This document shows, in pieces, positions 34,450-49,254 of a stretch of DNA of 64,000 nt. How positions within the stretch are numbered: position 1 is the stretch's first letter; every line of letters starts with the position of its first letter. The stretch comes from Girardinichthys multiradiatus (lineage: Eukaryota; Chordata; Actinopteri; Cyprinodontiformes; Goodeidae): contig NC_061800.1 in NCBI RefSeq assembly GCF_021462225.1, positions 7,199,814 through 7,263,813 of the forward strand, read 5' to 3'. The notes under the pieces are model-generated. The model had not been told where the DNA came from. It worked only from the letters and a program-made list of their open reading frames with translations, and ran no database searches. The position numbers were made by a program, and so were the translations under genes.

Positions 34450-35657
34450 TCTATATAGATATACATATAGATATTTTTTTAATACATGAAAATGAAAACA
34501 TGTTGGGTTACAGCTCATCAAATAAATGTCACTAAATGTGCATTTACTGCAGGTGTCAGCAATCAGTCAGGCTAAACATACTGTTGTCTCCATATAGAGG
34601 GAAGTGGAATTTATCTGGCATTTCAGAACACCTACTGAGATATTTGGAGTCATTAAATTTTTTTATGTAAGACTGACATTCACTTTTTTATTGCGAGCTG
34701 TAAATTTACACACCAGATAATTAGAAGATGAATCATAGACACTCTGCATCAGCTCTGACAAACACACAATTGTCACTTCCTGTATGTGTCGCTGGAGATT
34801 TCAGTTCTTGTAGGTTAATGTAATCCTAAAACTTAAACAGAAGGCCACTGTACCCCTGGTTTATAAAATATCATATTCAAAATGTCATGATCCAGCACTG
34901 CTGACAGAGAGATTTTCCAAAACGTGGCATGATGCTTAGGTCTCATGATGAGGCCAGTAATACAATGTAACATTAGTCTAGTAGACAGAACAAAGATATT
35001 CAGTTAAAATCTGGGGATTAACATTACACTATATTAGAATACGTAACATGAAAAGTGAATGATGGCAAATAATGACCTAAACCAGATCATTATCTACAGA
35101 TCCACAATTTCATTATCAAAAAAGCATAAAAAATGTCCGTGAACAGATATCAGAAGAGCAGTTCATGAGCAGGAGCAGTAATACCAGAGTAAAGTGAAAG
35201 TAATATTAATAAGTACTAGAGGTGAGTTATGGTACATATATTCATACAGAAAGATCTGGATACAGATGTCACAGTCTTGGGCAGGTGAAGAATGTTAGTC
35301 ACATGCGATTAGCACTCCGTTCTAAGAAATAAAGTGGGATTGTTTTGCATTCTGTTAAATGCCATGACAGAACATGAGTTGATAAGGATACTATCTACAG
35401 CATTCAAAAGCAAAGATTAACTAGACATGCACCTGTTTGTTTGCAATCAGCAGGTCAAAAAAAACGGTTTCCTGAAAATATGGCAGCAGAGCGGATTATA
35501 TTGTATTTTCACATTGGGATTTTTTTATTTTGCATGTTGTTTAGGCAAATTTTTGAAACAAACACTTATTATCACATCAGACAGATTCTCTTCAGTTTTG
35601 TAGTTTTGTAACATTCATGTACAAAATTAACCATCTACTATGAATGCTTTGTATCAA
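34450..35657. other. No recognisable gene
   Basis: AT-rich; begins with a TATAGATATA-type repeat. Nothing else is supported before the Gypsy element. Confidence 0.45.
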
Positions 35658-35662
35658 CTATC

Positions 35663-36200
35663 TGTTGGAGTTCTGGGAGTTTTTTTCTGTTCAACTGTTT
35701 TGCCTGCTACTAACCCCATCCAACCTCTAGATGGTACCAGACTCACGGTAGGAGCTGAGTCCACAGGTGTTCTCCATCAGCCTCATCAGGAGAGGAGCTT
35801 AAAAACCTACTTCTCGTGTCCTCCTTCCCAGGTTACCTCCGTTTCCGAGCTTCTGTATCCAGTCGGCTTGTGCAGAAAACCCAGACTCTCTCTTTACAAA
35901 AGAACTTCATGGATTGTCTTCTCAGTTGGCTGCAATCGGGTTTCTTGGCTCCTCTGGCTTCCTGTGAACGAAACTGGCTCACCCTCAATCGTGCTCCCTT
36001 CCAAGACTACCCACCTGGTGCCACCTCAACCTCAGGTGCAAGTAAGACAGGATTACCTGGACCATTCACTTAACTGACATGCTCCCAGAGTTTCCATCCA
36101 TCTTTTTTCTTATCCCCCCCTGGCCGATCTCCAAATCACCCTCTGTAAGCAAACATATTTCAAGATCAACAACTCAGAATATTTTTTGCCACTTACCATT
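35663..36200 (+). repeat. Gypsy 5' LTR (truncated)
   Basis: Matches the 3' LTR (39909-40642) from its first base, through TTCTGTATCCAGTCGGCTTG, to the CAGAATATTTTTTGCCACTT block. It lacks a segment of about 78 bp that the 3' LTR has near 40062-40135, and it breaks off before the 3' LTR's last 135 bp. The primer-binding site is therefore absent. Confidence 0.9.
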
Positions 36201-36243
36201 CCTCCTTGAAACCCCTGGCGAAAACCTCAGGGTTTCAAGGAGG
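36201..36243. repeat. 14-bp perfect hairpin at the LTR break
   Basis: CCTCCTTGAAACCC (36201-36214) and GGGTTTCAAGGAGG (36230-36243) are perfect inverse copies with a 15-base loop. It sits exactly where LTR homology stops. Confidence 0.85.
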
Positions 36244-36807
36244 AAGCACTGTCGGATCCTGTCTCTGAGGAGTTCAAAGAGCAGCTTTTCCTCGTTCTGG
36301 TCTCCGAGGGTTCCCCTGTCTCTGTTCCTGTCTCCGCCATCCCTGCATGCGCTGCTTCAGCCTCTGAGGGCTCGCCAGGCCATGTTCCGGAGGAGCCCGT
36401 GGGTGGGCTGCTTCCACGACCAGGTCCTGAGCACCATCTTGGTTTCCTCTGGGGGGTGCTCATGGAACTCATGCCTGACACAACACAGCCTGACACACGA
36501 TCCAGTTCCCCACGGTTCCTGCCTGGGTCCAAGACAGACGCCACGTCCAAGACTCTACGGTCCCTGCCTGCGTCCAAGTCCAAGCTATGCTCCGAGGGTC
36601 CTTTACTCTGCTCGGACGGCCTCATGGTCAGCCTGCGGGTTACCGCTGCTGTCGCCGGCCGCTGCGGTCTCTGCGTCTCTGTCAGCCTTCAAGTCTCTGC
36701 CGCCGACTGCCCAGGATTCTGTGTTGTGGGTCCTGGCGCCCGCCTGAACTTTGTGCCTGCAAGGGACGACCTCCTGGTCGCCCACCTGAACTTTGTTTTT
36801 GTTTCTG
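36244..36807 (+). other. GC-rich segment of unknown origin within Gypsy
   Basis: Located where gag and the front of pol should be, but no gag, zinc knuckle or protease motif is visible. It is richer in G and C than its surroundings and open in two plus frames and one minus frame, which is typical of GC-rich DNA without stops. It ends in repeated CCGCCTGAACTTTG and CCACCTGAACTTTG words. It is probably from another repeat. Confidence 0.5.
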
Positions 36808-37336
36808 GCCATATTTCAGGCCCTTGTGAATGATGTACTGAGGGACTTCATTGATCGTTTCATCTTTGTGTATTTAGATGACATCCTCATTTACTCAAAA
36901 AACCTCTCAGAGCATCAACGACACGTCCGCCTGGTCCTTCAATGCCTCTTAGAGAAACGTTTTTATGTAAAAGCTGAAAAATGTGGGTTTCACAAGACCT
37001 CTGTTACCTTCCTCAGATTCATCCTAGAGGGTGGGCAGGTTCGTTCAGACCCAGACAGTTTCTCTCAAGCCGCCATTCTCATTCACCCAAACCCTTCAAA
37101 ACAGTTTACCTTAGAAGTAGATGCATCAGAGATTGGAGCGGGTCCTGTGCTGTCCCAGGTTTCAGACTCTGACGGCAAACTTCACCCATGTGCCTTTTTT
37201 CCCGCAGATTCAATTCTGCAGAGAAGAATTATGATGTGGGAGACCGCGAGCTTCTGGCAATAAAACTGGCCCTGGAAGAGTGGCGTCATTGGCTGAAGGG
37301 CGCTGAACACCCAGACGTGGTATGGACAGATCATAA
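36808..37336 (+). pseudogene. Gypsy RT and RNase H fragment
   Basis: Starts mid-RT at [20 protein letters not shown], with the active site [10 protein letters not shown] near 36868-36897, then the connection region [19 protein letters not shown] deletion joins this directly to [20 protein letters not shown], the start of RNase H, with its first Asp. A shift near 37200 moves to a frame reading [20 protein letters not shown] and VVWTDHK, where the nested insertion begins at 37337. The enzyme would copy element RNA; this copy cannot. Confidence 0.92.
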
Positions 37337-38354
37337 AGGTAAGGTAAGGTAAGGCAAGTTTATTTATATAGCGCTTTTCAGTAATGAGACACTCAAATTG
37401 CTGTACATACAGTTACAATACAATTACAAAGAAAATAAACAGATACAGACACAGAAAAACAAATCAAATGATACTACAATCCTTCTAAGAAATCAATAAA
37501 TGAATCCTTCTGAGAAATCTAATAGTCTCATCATTCCACTGAATACTAACTAGGGAAGCTGAGTCACTGGTACAAAACAGCTTTACTCCACATTTTCAGG
37601 TGATAATAATATATATTGCTTTTACTGGTACTGAAATTGAACTAAGTAATTACAGTCCATTGTAGCCTAATTAAGAACGCTGGGTCATTGGTGTAAGAGC
37701 AGCTAAAGTCCAAATTACAAACAATATTTGGTTTTCGCTGGTAATCCTTCTGATAAAACTAAAAATCAATGAAAAAGTAATGAAATACTAATAATAATTG
37801 GCCTTTGCTGGTAATCCTTCTGAGAAATCTGAAAATCTATGAAAAATAATGAAATCACACATTTAGGTAAAGTAAGATAGGAGGGAGGAAAAAAATCATA
37901 TTTCAGACTCTATTCTGCTAAGAATAGAGCTTTGGAATTCTTTGAACAGCCGCCCACATTTTGCGAATCACTCGATAAGCCAGGTAACCACCAACTCCAA
38001 AAGGCAGAAATCCTGTTATCAAAAGTCCAAATATGTACACATTTTCTATGTCCTCGACGGACATCGTAGTCAGGCACACAATCTTCCACTGCTGCCAAGA
38101 ATCCATTGTCTATCCAGAGAAGAATGTCCCGTCTGGACAAGAGGGTCTCCTTTACCCTGTCTTCCCGTTGAAAAGAAAAACATTTGATCAATTATGTTGA
38201 GAGTCCAGCTGACCAAATCCATAATTTAAAAGTTTGGAAGATATGCAAAGCGAGGCTCTGAGAAAAATACAGACAAAAAGCAGAAGCAGTGATCAGCAGG
38301 GAGGGAGGGAGAGAAAACGCGTGTCTTCCAAGAGAGCAAGAGAAAGAAGATAAA
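37337..38354 (-). mobile_element. Retroelement inserted in Gypsy pol
   Basis: The Gypsy frame reads TDHK before and NLAYLQ after, so this 1018-bp block is an insertion. The left edge has GTAAG/GGTAA units and the word GCAAGTTTATTTATATAGCG, which on the minus strand is a 3' terminus with a tandem tail. The target duplication is probably ATAAA. It contains internal repeats of AATCCTTCTGAGAAATCT and a small ORF at 37918-38106. Confidence 0.7.
37918..38106 (-). CDS. Small membrane-protein-like ORF (62 residues)
   Basis: An ATG-started frame of 62 codons on the sense strand of the inserted element. The N-terminus (MDSWQQWKIVCLTTMSVEDI) has acidic residues. A hydrophobic stretch follows at about residues 23-46 (VYIFGLLITGFLPFGVGGYL), then a basic tail with RVIRKMWAAVQRIPK, giving one predicted membrane span with the positive side at the C-terminus. 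I do not recognise a family. It may be an element-borne gene, a captured host gene fragment, or chance. No stop or shift lies within it, in contrast to the surrounding Gypsy pol. Confidence 0.35.
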   Translation of the reverse strand: MDSWQQWKIVCLTTMSVEDIENVYIFGLLITGFLPFGVGGYLAYRVIRKMWAAVQRIPKLYS

Positions 38355-39820
38355 AACCTAGCATACCTTCAAGCAGCCAAACGTATTAACCCTCATCAGT
38401 CTCGTTGGTCCCTTTTCTTTTCCCACTTTAACCTCTCAATCTCCTACAGACCTGGTTCCAAGAATATCAAGTCCGACGCCCTCTCTCGACAGTTCTCCCC
38501 GGACGACTTTGACGAGAAACCTGCTCCCATCCCACCACCAAGTTGTGTTGAACCAGAATGAACCAGATCCCAGAACTGTACCCCCAAATCGGACTTACGT
38601 AACATCCCGCCTGATCCACTAGGTCCATTCAACCAAGTTCTTGGCCCGTCCTGGCTCTAGTTGAACGATCGCCCTCATCTCCAGAAGGTTTTGGTGGCCG
38701 TCCCTTCATAGAGACGTTAAAGAATATGTATAAGCCTGTGCTATCTGTGCTAGAAACAAGTCCTCTAACCAACCACCCACAGGATTACTGCAATCCCTTT
38801 GTGTTCCTAAGCGACCCTGGTCACATATAGCCCTCGACTTCGTCACCGGACTTCCCACTTGAAGAGGTATGACCACCATACTCACTATTATTGACCGTTT
38901 CTCTAAGACCTGCCATCTTATTCCCCTCAGAAAACTACCATCTGCCCATCAGACAGCTCAACTTCTGGTGAAACACGTTTTCAGACTCCCTGGAATACCT
39001 CTGGAGATCCTCTCAGACCGTGGACCTCAGTCCACAGCTAAGGTTTGGAAAGAGTTCAGTTCAGCATTGGGAGCTAAGGTGTCTCTAAGCTCAGGAGATC
39101 ACCCAGAGTCTGATGGCCAAACGAAGTGAATGAATCAAGAACTGGAATCCACCCTCCGTTGTTTAACTTCAACCAACCCGACAGACTGGAGCCAATTCCT
39201 GCCATGGGTCGAGTACGCTCATAATTCCCACACTTATGTTGCCACTGGTTTCTCCTCTTTTGAAGCTTCTCTGGGCTGCCAACCACCATTGTTTTTCGCT
39301 GACGAAAAGGAGATCTCTGTAACTTCAGTACGTCATCACATCCGTAGATGCAAACATATCTGGACAGCCACCTCACAAGTCCTTGAATGCATTACTGGGC
39401 AGAACAAAAGGTTCCCAGACAGGAAAAGGGTTCCAGCTCCCCAATACCAGCCTGGTCAGAAGGTCTGGCACTCGTCACGTGACATCCCTTTAAAATTGAT
39501 GTCCAAAAAACTCGCCCCCAGGTTCACTGGCCCGTTTGAGATTGAGGCGGTTATCAGTCCTTCAGCTGTCCGCTTAAAGCTCCCTTCGAGTCTCCGCATT
39601 CATCCAACATTCCACGTTTCTCAGATCAAACCCGTCATCACGAATCCTTCTTGCCCTCCGGCCGAACCCTCTCGACCCACCCGGGATGGATTGGGGCACC
39701 CAGCCTATGCGGTCCGACGGATTGTGGACTCCCGTCGGCGGGGTTGCGGTTGGTAGTATCTCGTCGACTGGGAGGGCTACGTTCCTGAGGACCGCACCTG
39801 GGTGCCCCAGTCTTTTATCT
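38355..39820 (+). pseudogene. Gypsy RNase H end, integrase and chromodomain
   Basis: Continues the split pol. The RNase H end [20 protein letters not shown] is followed by a degraded stretch with [10 protein letters not shown] (remnant of the HHCC zinc finger). The integrase core follows, with Asp in [13 protein letters not shown], Asp in EILSDRGPQ and Glu in [20 protein letters not shown]-like sequence (LRIHPTFHVSQIKPVI) and a C-terminal chromodomain (YAVRRIVDSRRR then [20 protein letters not shown]) identify a chromovirus. Stops include TGA near 38858, TGA at 39127-39129 and TAG at about 39755-39757, the last inside the chromodomain. Confidence 0.93.
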
Positions 39821-39908
39821 GTGACCCGTCCCTCATCTTTGACTACCTCTCCTCCCTGCCTTTCACTGCTTCTGGGCCGCCAGGGGGCGGCCGTTGAGGG
39901 GGGAGTAC

Positions 39909-40642
39909 TGTCAGAGTTCTGGGCATTTTCTTCTGTTCACCTGTTTTGCCTGCTACTAACCCCATCCAATCTAGATGGCACCAGACGCACGGTAAGAGCT
40001 GAGTCCACAAGTTTTCTCCATCAGCCTCATCAAGAGAGGAGCTTAAAAACCTATGCTGTCAAAACTCCAGTGCCTGAGTGTTAACCTGCAGTGGCCAAAA
40101 CAAATCTCTGTGATTTTTTCTGAGTACTTACCTTCTCGTGTCCTCCTTCCCAGGTTACCTCCAGTTCCAAGCTTCTGTATCCAGTCTGCTTGTGCAGAAA
40201 ACCCAGACTCTCTCTTTACAAGAGAACTTCATGGATTGTCTTCTCCGTTGGCTGCATTCGGGTTTCTTGGCTCCTCTGGCTTTCTGTGAACGAACCTGGC
40301 TAATCCTCCAAGACTACCCACCTGGTGCCACCTCAACCTCAGGGGCAAGTAAGACAGGATTACCTGGACCATTCACTTAACTGACATGCTCCCAGAGTTT
40401 CCATCCATCTTTCTTCTTATCCCCCCCTGGCGGATTTCCAAATCACCCTCTGTAAGCAAAAATATTTCAAGATCAACAACCCAGAATATTTTCTGCCACT
40501 TATTATTGATCCCTTCTCCATACAGTGGCAAGTTCCTGGTTATCCAGAATTCAATTATATTTCATAATAAACTTGTTAAACCTTTCCTGTTTCCTGAGTG
40601 TATTTCTGCATGTGGGTCAAATCAGCTAGAAAAATGATGAAA
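39909..40642 (+). repeat. Gypsy 3' LTR
   Basis: Starts TGTCAGAGTTCTGGGC, immediately after the purine-rich GAGGGGGGAGTAC (39897-39908), which suits a polypurine tract. An AATAAA occurs near 40565. It ends TGAAA before the CTATC duplication. At 734 bp it is more complete than the 5' LTR. Confidence 0.93.
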
Positions 40643-40647
40643 CTATC

Positions 40648-42095
40648 CAAAAATACATACAAACAATAGGGAGCTAAAAGTATTTTTTCATAATCTACTA
40701 ACAGTCTACTTTATGGAAATAGTTGTATCTTATACATATCTATCTATTTTGTTTGATTTGGGTATTGTGGGGAGGGGCTGGTCGACCTTTTTGAACTTCA
40801 ATTTATATCTTTGAAAGAATTTCCAATCAGGACTACAAAACCAAGGAGCGGGTTCATACTTTCATTCTGACGAGGTAATATTCATCAATTGTGACAAACT
40901 TACATGTATCTTTTCAGAGATGTAAACATAACATGAAGAAACAGAGAAGTGAAGCTCAGCTACTGAGAAGTAGCTGAACCAAAATTGTCAATGACATTTG
41001 GGGTAGGTATTTGAGCCAATAATGCAATACAATATACAAAATCTTTCAATTTAAGCCCCTTTCTCCAAAAAACAAAAAAGCTTTTAAAGGTCAGGATTTT
41101 ATTCTTTCTGTTTGTCTTAAGATGAATTGATGGTGATTTCCCAATAAAAAAACCAACCTCTCTAATATCTGCAGTTAGAGAGGGGATTTTGTGTGTGGGG
41201 GGATGCAGGAATGTTAATGATACATTCCTACAAGTAACTCATTTAAATGTCTTATTAAAGGTGTGAATTATTGTAATTGTTGCAAACAAACCTGTGCTCT
41301 GAGCTTCTGAGAAATTAGACAATTGATTCACCATGTAATCATTAGAACTTGATCTTCTGGTAACTGCCCACAATTTCTGGAAAGATAAAGGTTACAGACT
41401 GAAGTCAGCCTCAAGGCATGCTCAAGTGATCTGTTCTTCATAAAGCATCTTAACTAATTCTCCAAATCTAAAGGCTGTATGTTGAGTTTAATTACCAGGG
41501 CCTTGTGACATTTTACTTTAGAGGAAAAGTGGCTGACAAAAAAAACTTTAAGATAACACAGTAATGCATAGAACTAATGACTGTTCATTTCATGTCAAGT
41601 CTGGGTAAATATGTATGCTTTTTTGAATGACAGCACTTGTATTTCCATTCAATTATCCAGTCAGTTATCATGCTGCAGTGTAATCTATACAATCATACAG
41701 GAACCAGTCGGGATATTCATGTAATGTTCCCGTCAAACCTTTAACATGTCATTGGACTTACTGAAAGAAGGATGGTGTAAACTTTTACCACACTTCTTCT
41801 TTTGCATGTTTTGAACATCTTCAGTGTTTTCCCTCTGATTTAAACTTCCTTTATTAAAAGCACCTTTTCTTTTCACTTAGACAATTTGTTTGACAGTAGT
41901 AACAGCTTATAATGTACTTCATTATTAGGATTTATTTTGTTTTTTGTTTAAAAAAAATCTCTTTAGTTGTACAATGTGGGAGCGTGGGATATTATCTAGA
42001 CTGTAGGTTTTCACTGCTTTCAACACATTTTAAAATGAAGGAGAAAAGTTACACAATTTATAGTTGTTTGGGTTTTGTTTTTCTTTAGGGTTAGT
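40648..42095. other. No recognisable gene
   Basis: AT-rich with short frames; nothing supported. Confidence 0.45.
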
Positions 42096-42556
42096 TGTCA
42101 GGTCTTGCCTATGGTCATTATGGTTTATGTTCTCTAGGTGGTGCTTTATTGGTTTATTCCTTTAGGTTTACTTTCTTACTAATTCTTCTTCTGTATTCTG
42201 TTCATGGTGCATGTTCAGTTCTGTTATGTCTGTAAGCCATTTTCTTTGGTTAAATTGTGTCCTTGTATTTCTGTTTAGTTTTGATTTCTACATTGAGTCT
42301 TTGCCACCATATCAGCTTCATTCAGTCCACCTCTGTCATGCCAGTCTGTATTCCTGTTCCACCTGGTTATTGCAATATTTACACGATGGTGAATACTGTT
42401 TTGCTCATGCTATGTCCACCCATGTCCATACCTGCCTCTGCCATTCCATGACTGGCTGTAAGTTTTCTCTTTTTATTTAATCAAACCGTTCTACTCACCA
42501 TCCTGTTCCTGTCTGCCTGTCTACATTGGGGTCCACTCCAAGAACTTTTCCTGACT
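42096..42556 (+). mobile_element. Probable T/G-rich solo LTR
   Basis: Starts TGTCAGGTCTTGCC and has the T/G-rich text and final TCCTGTCTGCCTGTCTAC then CCTGACT seen in the other solo LTRs. No matching 5-bp duplication was found, so the right end is uncertain. Confidence 0.5.
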
Positions 42557-42689
42557 GAAAACACCCCATTTAGGGGATTGTTGAAACATCATTAGCTGCA
42601 CTGCCAGCCCTGAGTTTTCTTGGAAATCATCTTTTAAAGCTTGACACATAGAGCCTTTGGAAGCTGCTTAAAAACCTGAACCAGCTTGG

Positions 42690-43066
42690 ATTTTTATGTA
42701 CAGTGGCTTTCACATGGCTACTCATCCCTGTAAAACTGCCAGGTTTTGGTGAAGGTTTTTAACTTTTAATATGACATTTATTCTGTTAGGTTTATCTAAA
42801 AACAAAGTAATTTGTTAGAAAAGAACAAATAATACAAAGATGCAACAAACTTTGATTCAGTCTTCTTTGGCAGGAGTCTGTCACCATCCAACACTCTGGC
42901 TTGGCAGTATTTGTCCAATCTACCTTGCAATAGCTCTCCAAATGTATCAGGCTGTGCGAACATCTTGTCCTTATCCTACTTCAGGAGAACACACAGATTT
43001 TCTTGCAGATTTAGTTCTGGACTTTAGATTGGCAATTCCAAAACTATAATTTTGTACTGGAGAAGC
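42690..43066 (-). mobile_element. Tc1-like relic, left part
   Basis: Contains CAGTGGCTTTCACATGGCTA and TGTTAGGTTTATCT-type terminal words, then minus-strand Tc1 text. It is cut by the DD36E insertion at 43069 and continues at 44108-44410. Confidence 0.6.
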
Positions 43067-43068
43067 TA

Positions 43069-44105
43069 CAGGGGTTGGACAATGAAACTGAAACACCTGT
43101 CATTTTAGTGTGGAAGGTTTCATGGCTAAATTGGACCAGCCTGGTAGCCAGTCTTCATTGATTGTACATTGCACCAGTGAGAGCAGAGTGTGAAGGTTCA
43201 ATTAGCAGGGTAAGAGCACAGTTTTGCTCAAAATATTGAAATGCACACAACATTATGGGTGACATACCAGAGTTCAAAAGAGGACAAATTGTTGCACCTC
43301 AACTCTCCTGTTTCCATCAGAACTGTCCGTCGGGAGCTTCACAGGGTCAATATACACGGCCGGGCTGCTATAGCCAAACCTTTGGTCACTCATGCCAATG
43401 CCAAACATTGGTTTCAATGGTGCAAAGAGCGCAAATCTTGGGCTGTGGACAGTGTGAAACATGTATTGTTCTCTGATGAGTCCACCTTTACTGTTTTCCC
43501 TACATCCGGGAGAGTTACTGTGTGGAGAAGCCCCAAAGAAGCATACCACCCAGACTGTTGCATGCCCAGAGTGAAGTATGGGGGTGGATCAGTGATGGTT
43601 TGAGCTGCCATATCATGGCATTCCCTTGGCCCAATACTTGTGCTAGATGGACGCGTCACTGCCAAGGACTACCGAACCATTCTTGAGGACCATGTGCATC
43701 CAATGGTTCAAACATTGTATCCTGAAGGCGGTGCCGTGTATCAGGATGACAAAGCACCAATATACACATCAAGACTGGTGAAAGATTGGTTTGATGAACA
43801 TGAAAGTGAAGTTGAACATCTTCCATGGCCTGCACAGTCACCAGATCTAAATATTATTGAGCTACTTTGGGGTGTTTTGGAAGAGCGAGTCAGGAAACGT
43901 TTTCCTCCACCAGTATCACGTAGTGACCTGGCCACTATCCTGCAAGACGAATGGCTTAAAATCTCTCTGACCACTGTGCAGGACTTGTATATGTCATTCC
44001 CAAGACGAATTGACGCTGTATTGGCCACAAAAGGAGGCCCTACACCATACTAATAAATTATTGTGGTATAAAACCAGGTGTTTCAGTTTCATTGTCCAAC
44101 CCCTG
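43069..44105 (+). mobile_element. DD36E Tc1 element with HTH deletion
   Basis: Complete terminal repeats (CAGGGGTTGGACAATGAAAC at the left, its inverse at the right) with TA on both sides (43067-43068 and 44106-44107). An internal deletion after CAAATTGTTG removes the first HTH coding part. Total 1037 bp. Confidence 0.93.
43290..44053 (+). pseudogene. DD36E transposase lacking first HTH
   Basis: The frame covers LNSPVSIRTVRRELHRVNIH (second HTH), VLFSDESTFTVF (first Asp), GGGSVMV, a TGA at 43601-43603 in place of the usual Trp codon, and then AAISWHSLGPILVLDGRVTA. YQDDKAPIYTSRL (second Asp) and SPDLNIIELLWG (Glu, 36 residues later) follow, ending GGPTPY at 44051. The ATG of the full protein at 43255 survives but is now out of frame with the rest. 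The catalytic core is complete apart from the one stop, but it could not bind its ends normally. Confidence 0.92.
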
Positions 44106-44107
44106 TA

Positions 44108-44410
44108 TTCATTTAGTGATTTTGACATAGGCTTGTACTCAATGTGATGTAATAAAATCCATCTTCATTGTCACCTTACTAGAAAAGAGTTTAGGCTTTC
44201 GGTATTTGGAGTTGATTATGATTTCAAGCGATGTTCAAGGTTTAGGATTACAGTCACCTCACTACAATCTGAAGAAAAAGTTACCTAAAGCATGATGCTA
44301 CCACCTCCCTGTTTCACTGCAGTGTGCCTTGGAAATGTTCTGTGTTGTTTTGTATTTAAAGTTCTCTTTTTTTGTAATTGTTGCCCAAACGTTCCTGTTT
44401 AATTTCTTCA
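44108..44410 (-). mobile_element. Tc1-like relic, right part
   Basis: Holds AAAGCATGATGCTACCACCTC near 44288-44308, the inverse of the GGGSIMLW-type block of a Tc1 transposase. It continues the relic interrupted at 43069. Confidence 0.65.
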
Positions 44411-48962
<4,552 letters not shown>

Positions 48963-48964
48963 GA

Positions 48965-49252
48965 GATCTGGGAACTCCTTCAAGACTGTTGGAAAACCAT
49001 TTCAGGTAACTACCTCTTGAAGCTCATCAACAGAATGCCAAGAGTGTGCAGAGCAGTAATCAAATAACCTTGAAGAACCTAGAATATAAGACATATTTTC
49101 AGTTGTTTCACACTTTTTTGTTCATTATATAATTCCACATTTGTTAATTCATAGTTTTGATGCCTTCAGTGTGAAGCTACAATATTCATAGTCATGAAAA
49201 TAAAGAAAACTCTTTGAATGAGAAGGTGTGTCCAAACATTTCGTCTGTACTG
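48965..49252 (+). mobile_element. DD38E Tc1 3' fragment
   Basis: Matches the 3' end of the family at 32817-34447: the last transposase codons (GNYLLKLINRMPRVCRAVIK, with a small deletion after) and the terminal repeat ending at TACTG before TA. Its 5' side is cut off exactly at the GATA array. Confidence 0.88.
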
Positions 49253-49254
49253 TA

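Larger units (their letters stand above)
35663..40642 (+). mobile_element. Ty3/Gypsy retrotransposon (chromovirus), degraded
   Basis: Both outer borders are fixed by a perfect 5-bp duplication, CTATC at 35658-35662 and 40643-40647. The element starts TGTTG and ends TGAAA (one change each from TGTCA and TGACA). The two LTRs are homologous. Inside are RT, RNase H, integrase and chromodomain pieces in Gypsy order, but no gag. The pol is split by a 1 kb insertion at 37337-38354. No frame is intact. Confidence 0.92.

Noticed and set aside
36079..36747. 222-codon frame in front of the Gypsy RT as a possible gag
   Set aside because: Ser/Leu/Pro-rich text without a zinc knuckle or capsid motif, overlapping other open frames in GC-rich DNA and starting inside the LTR.
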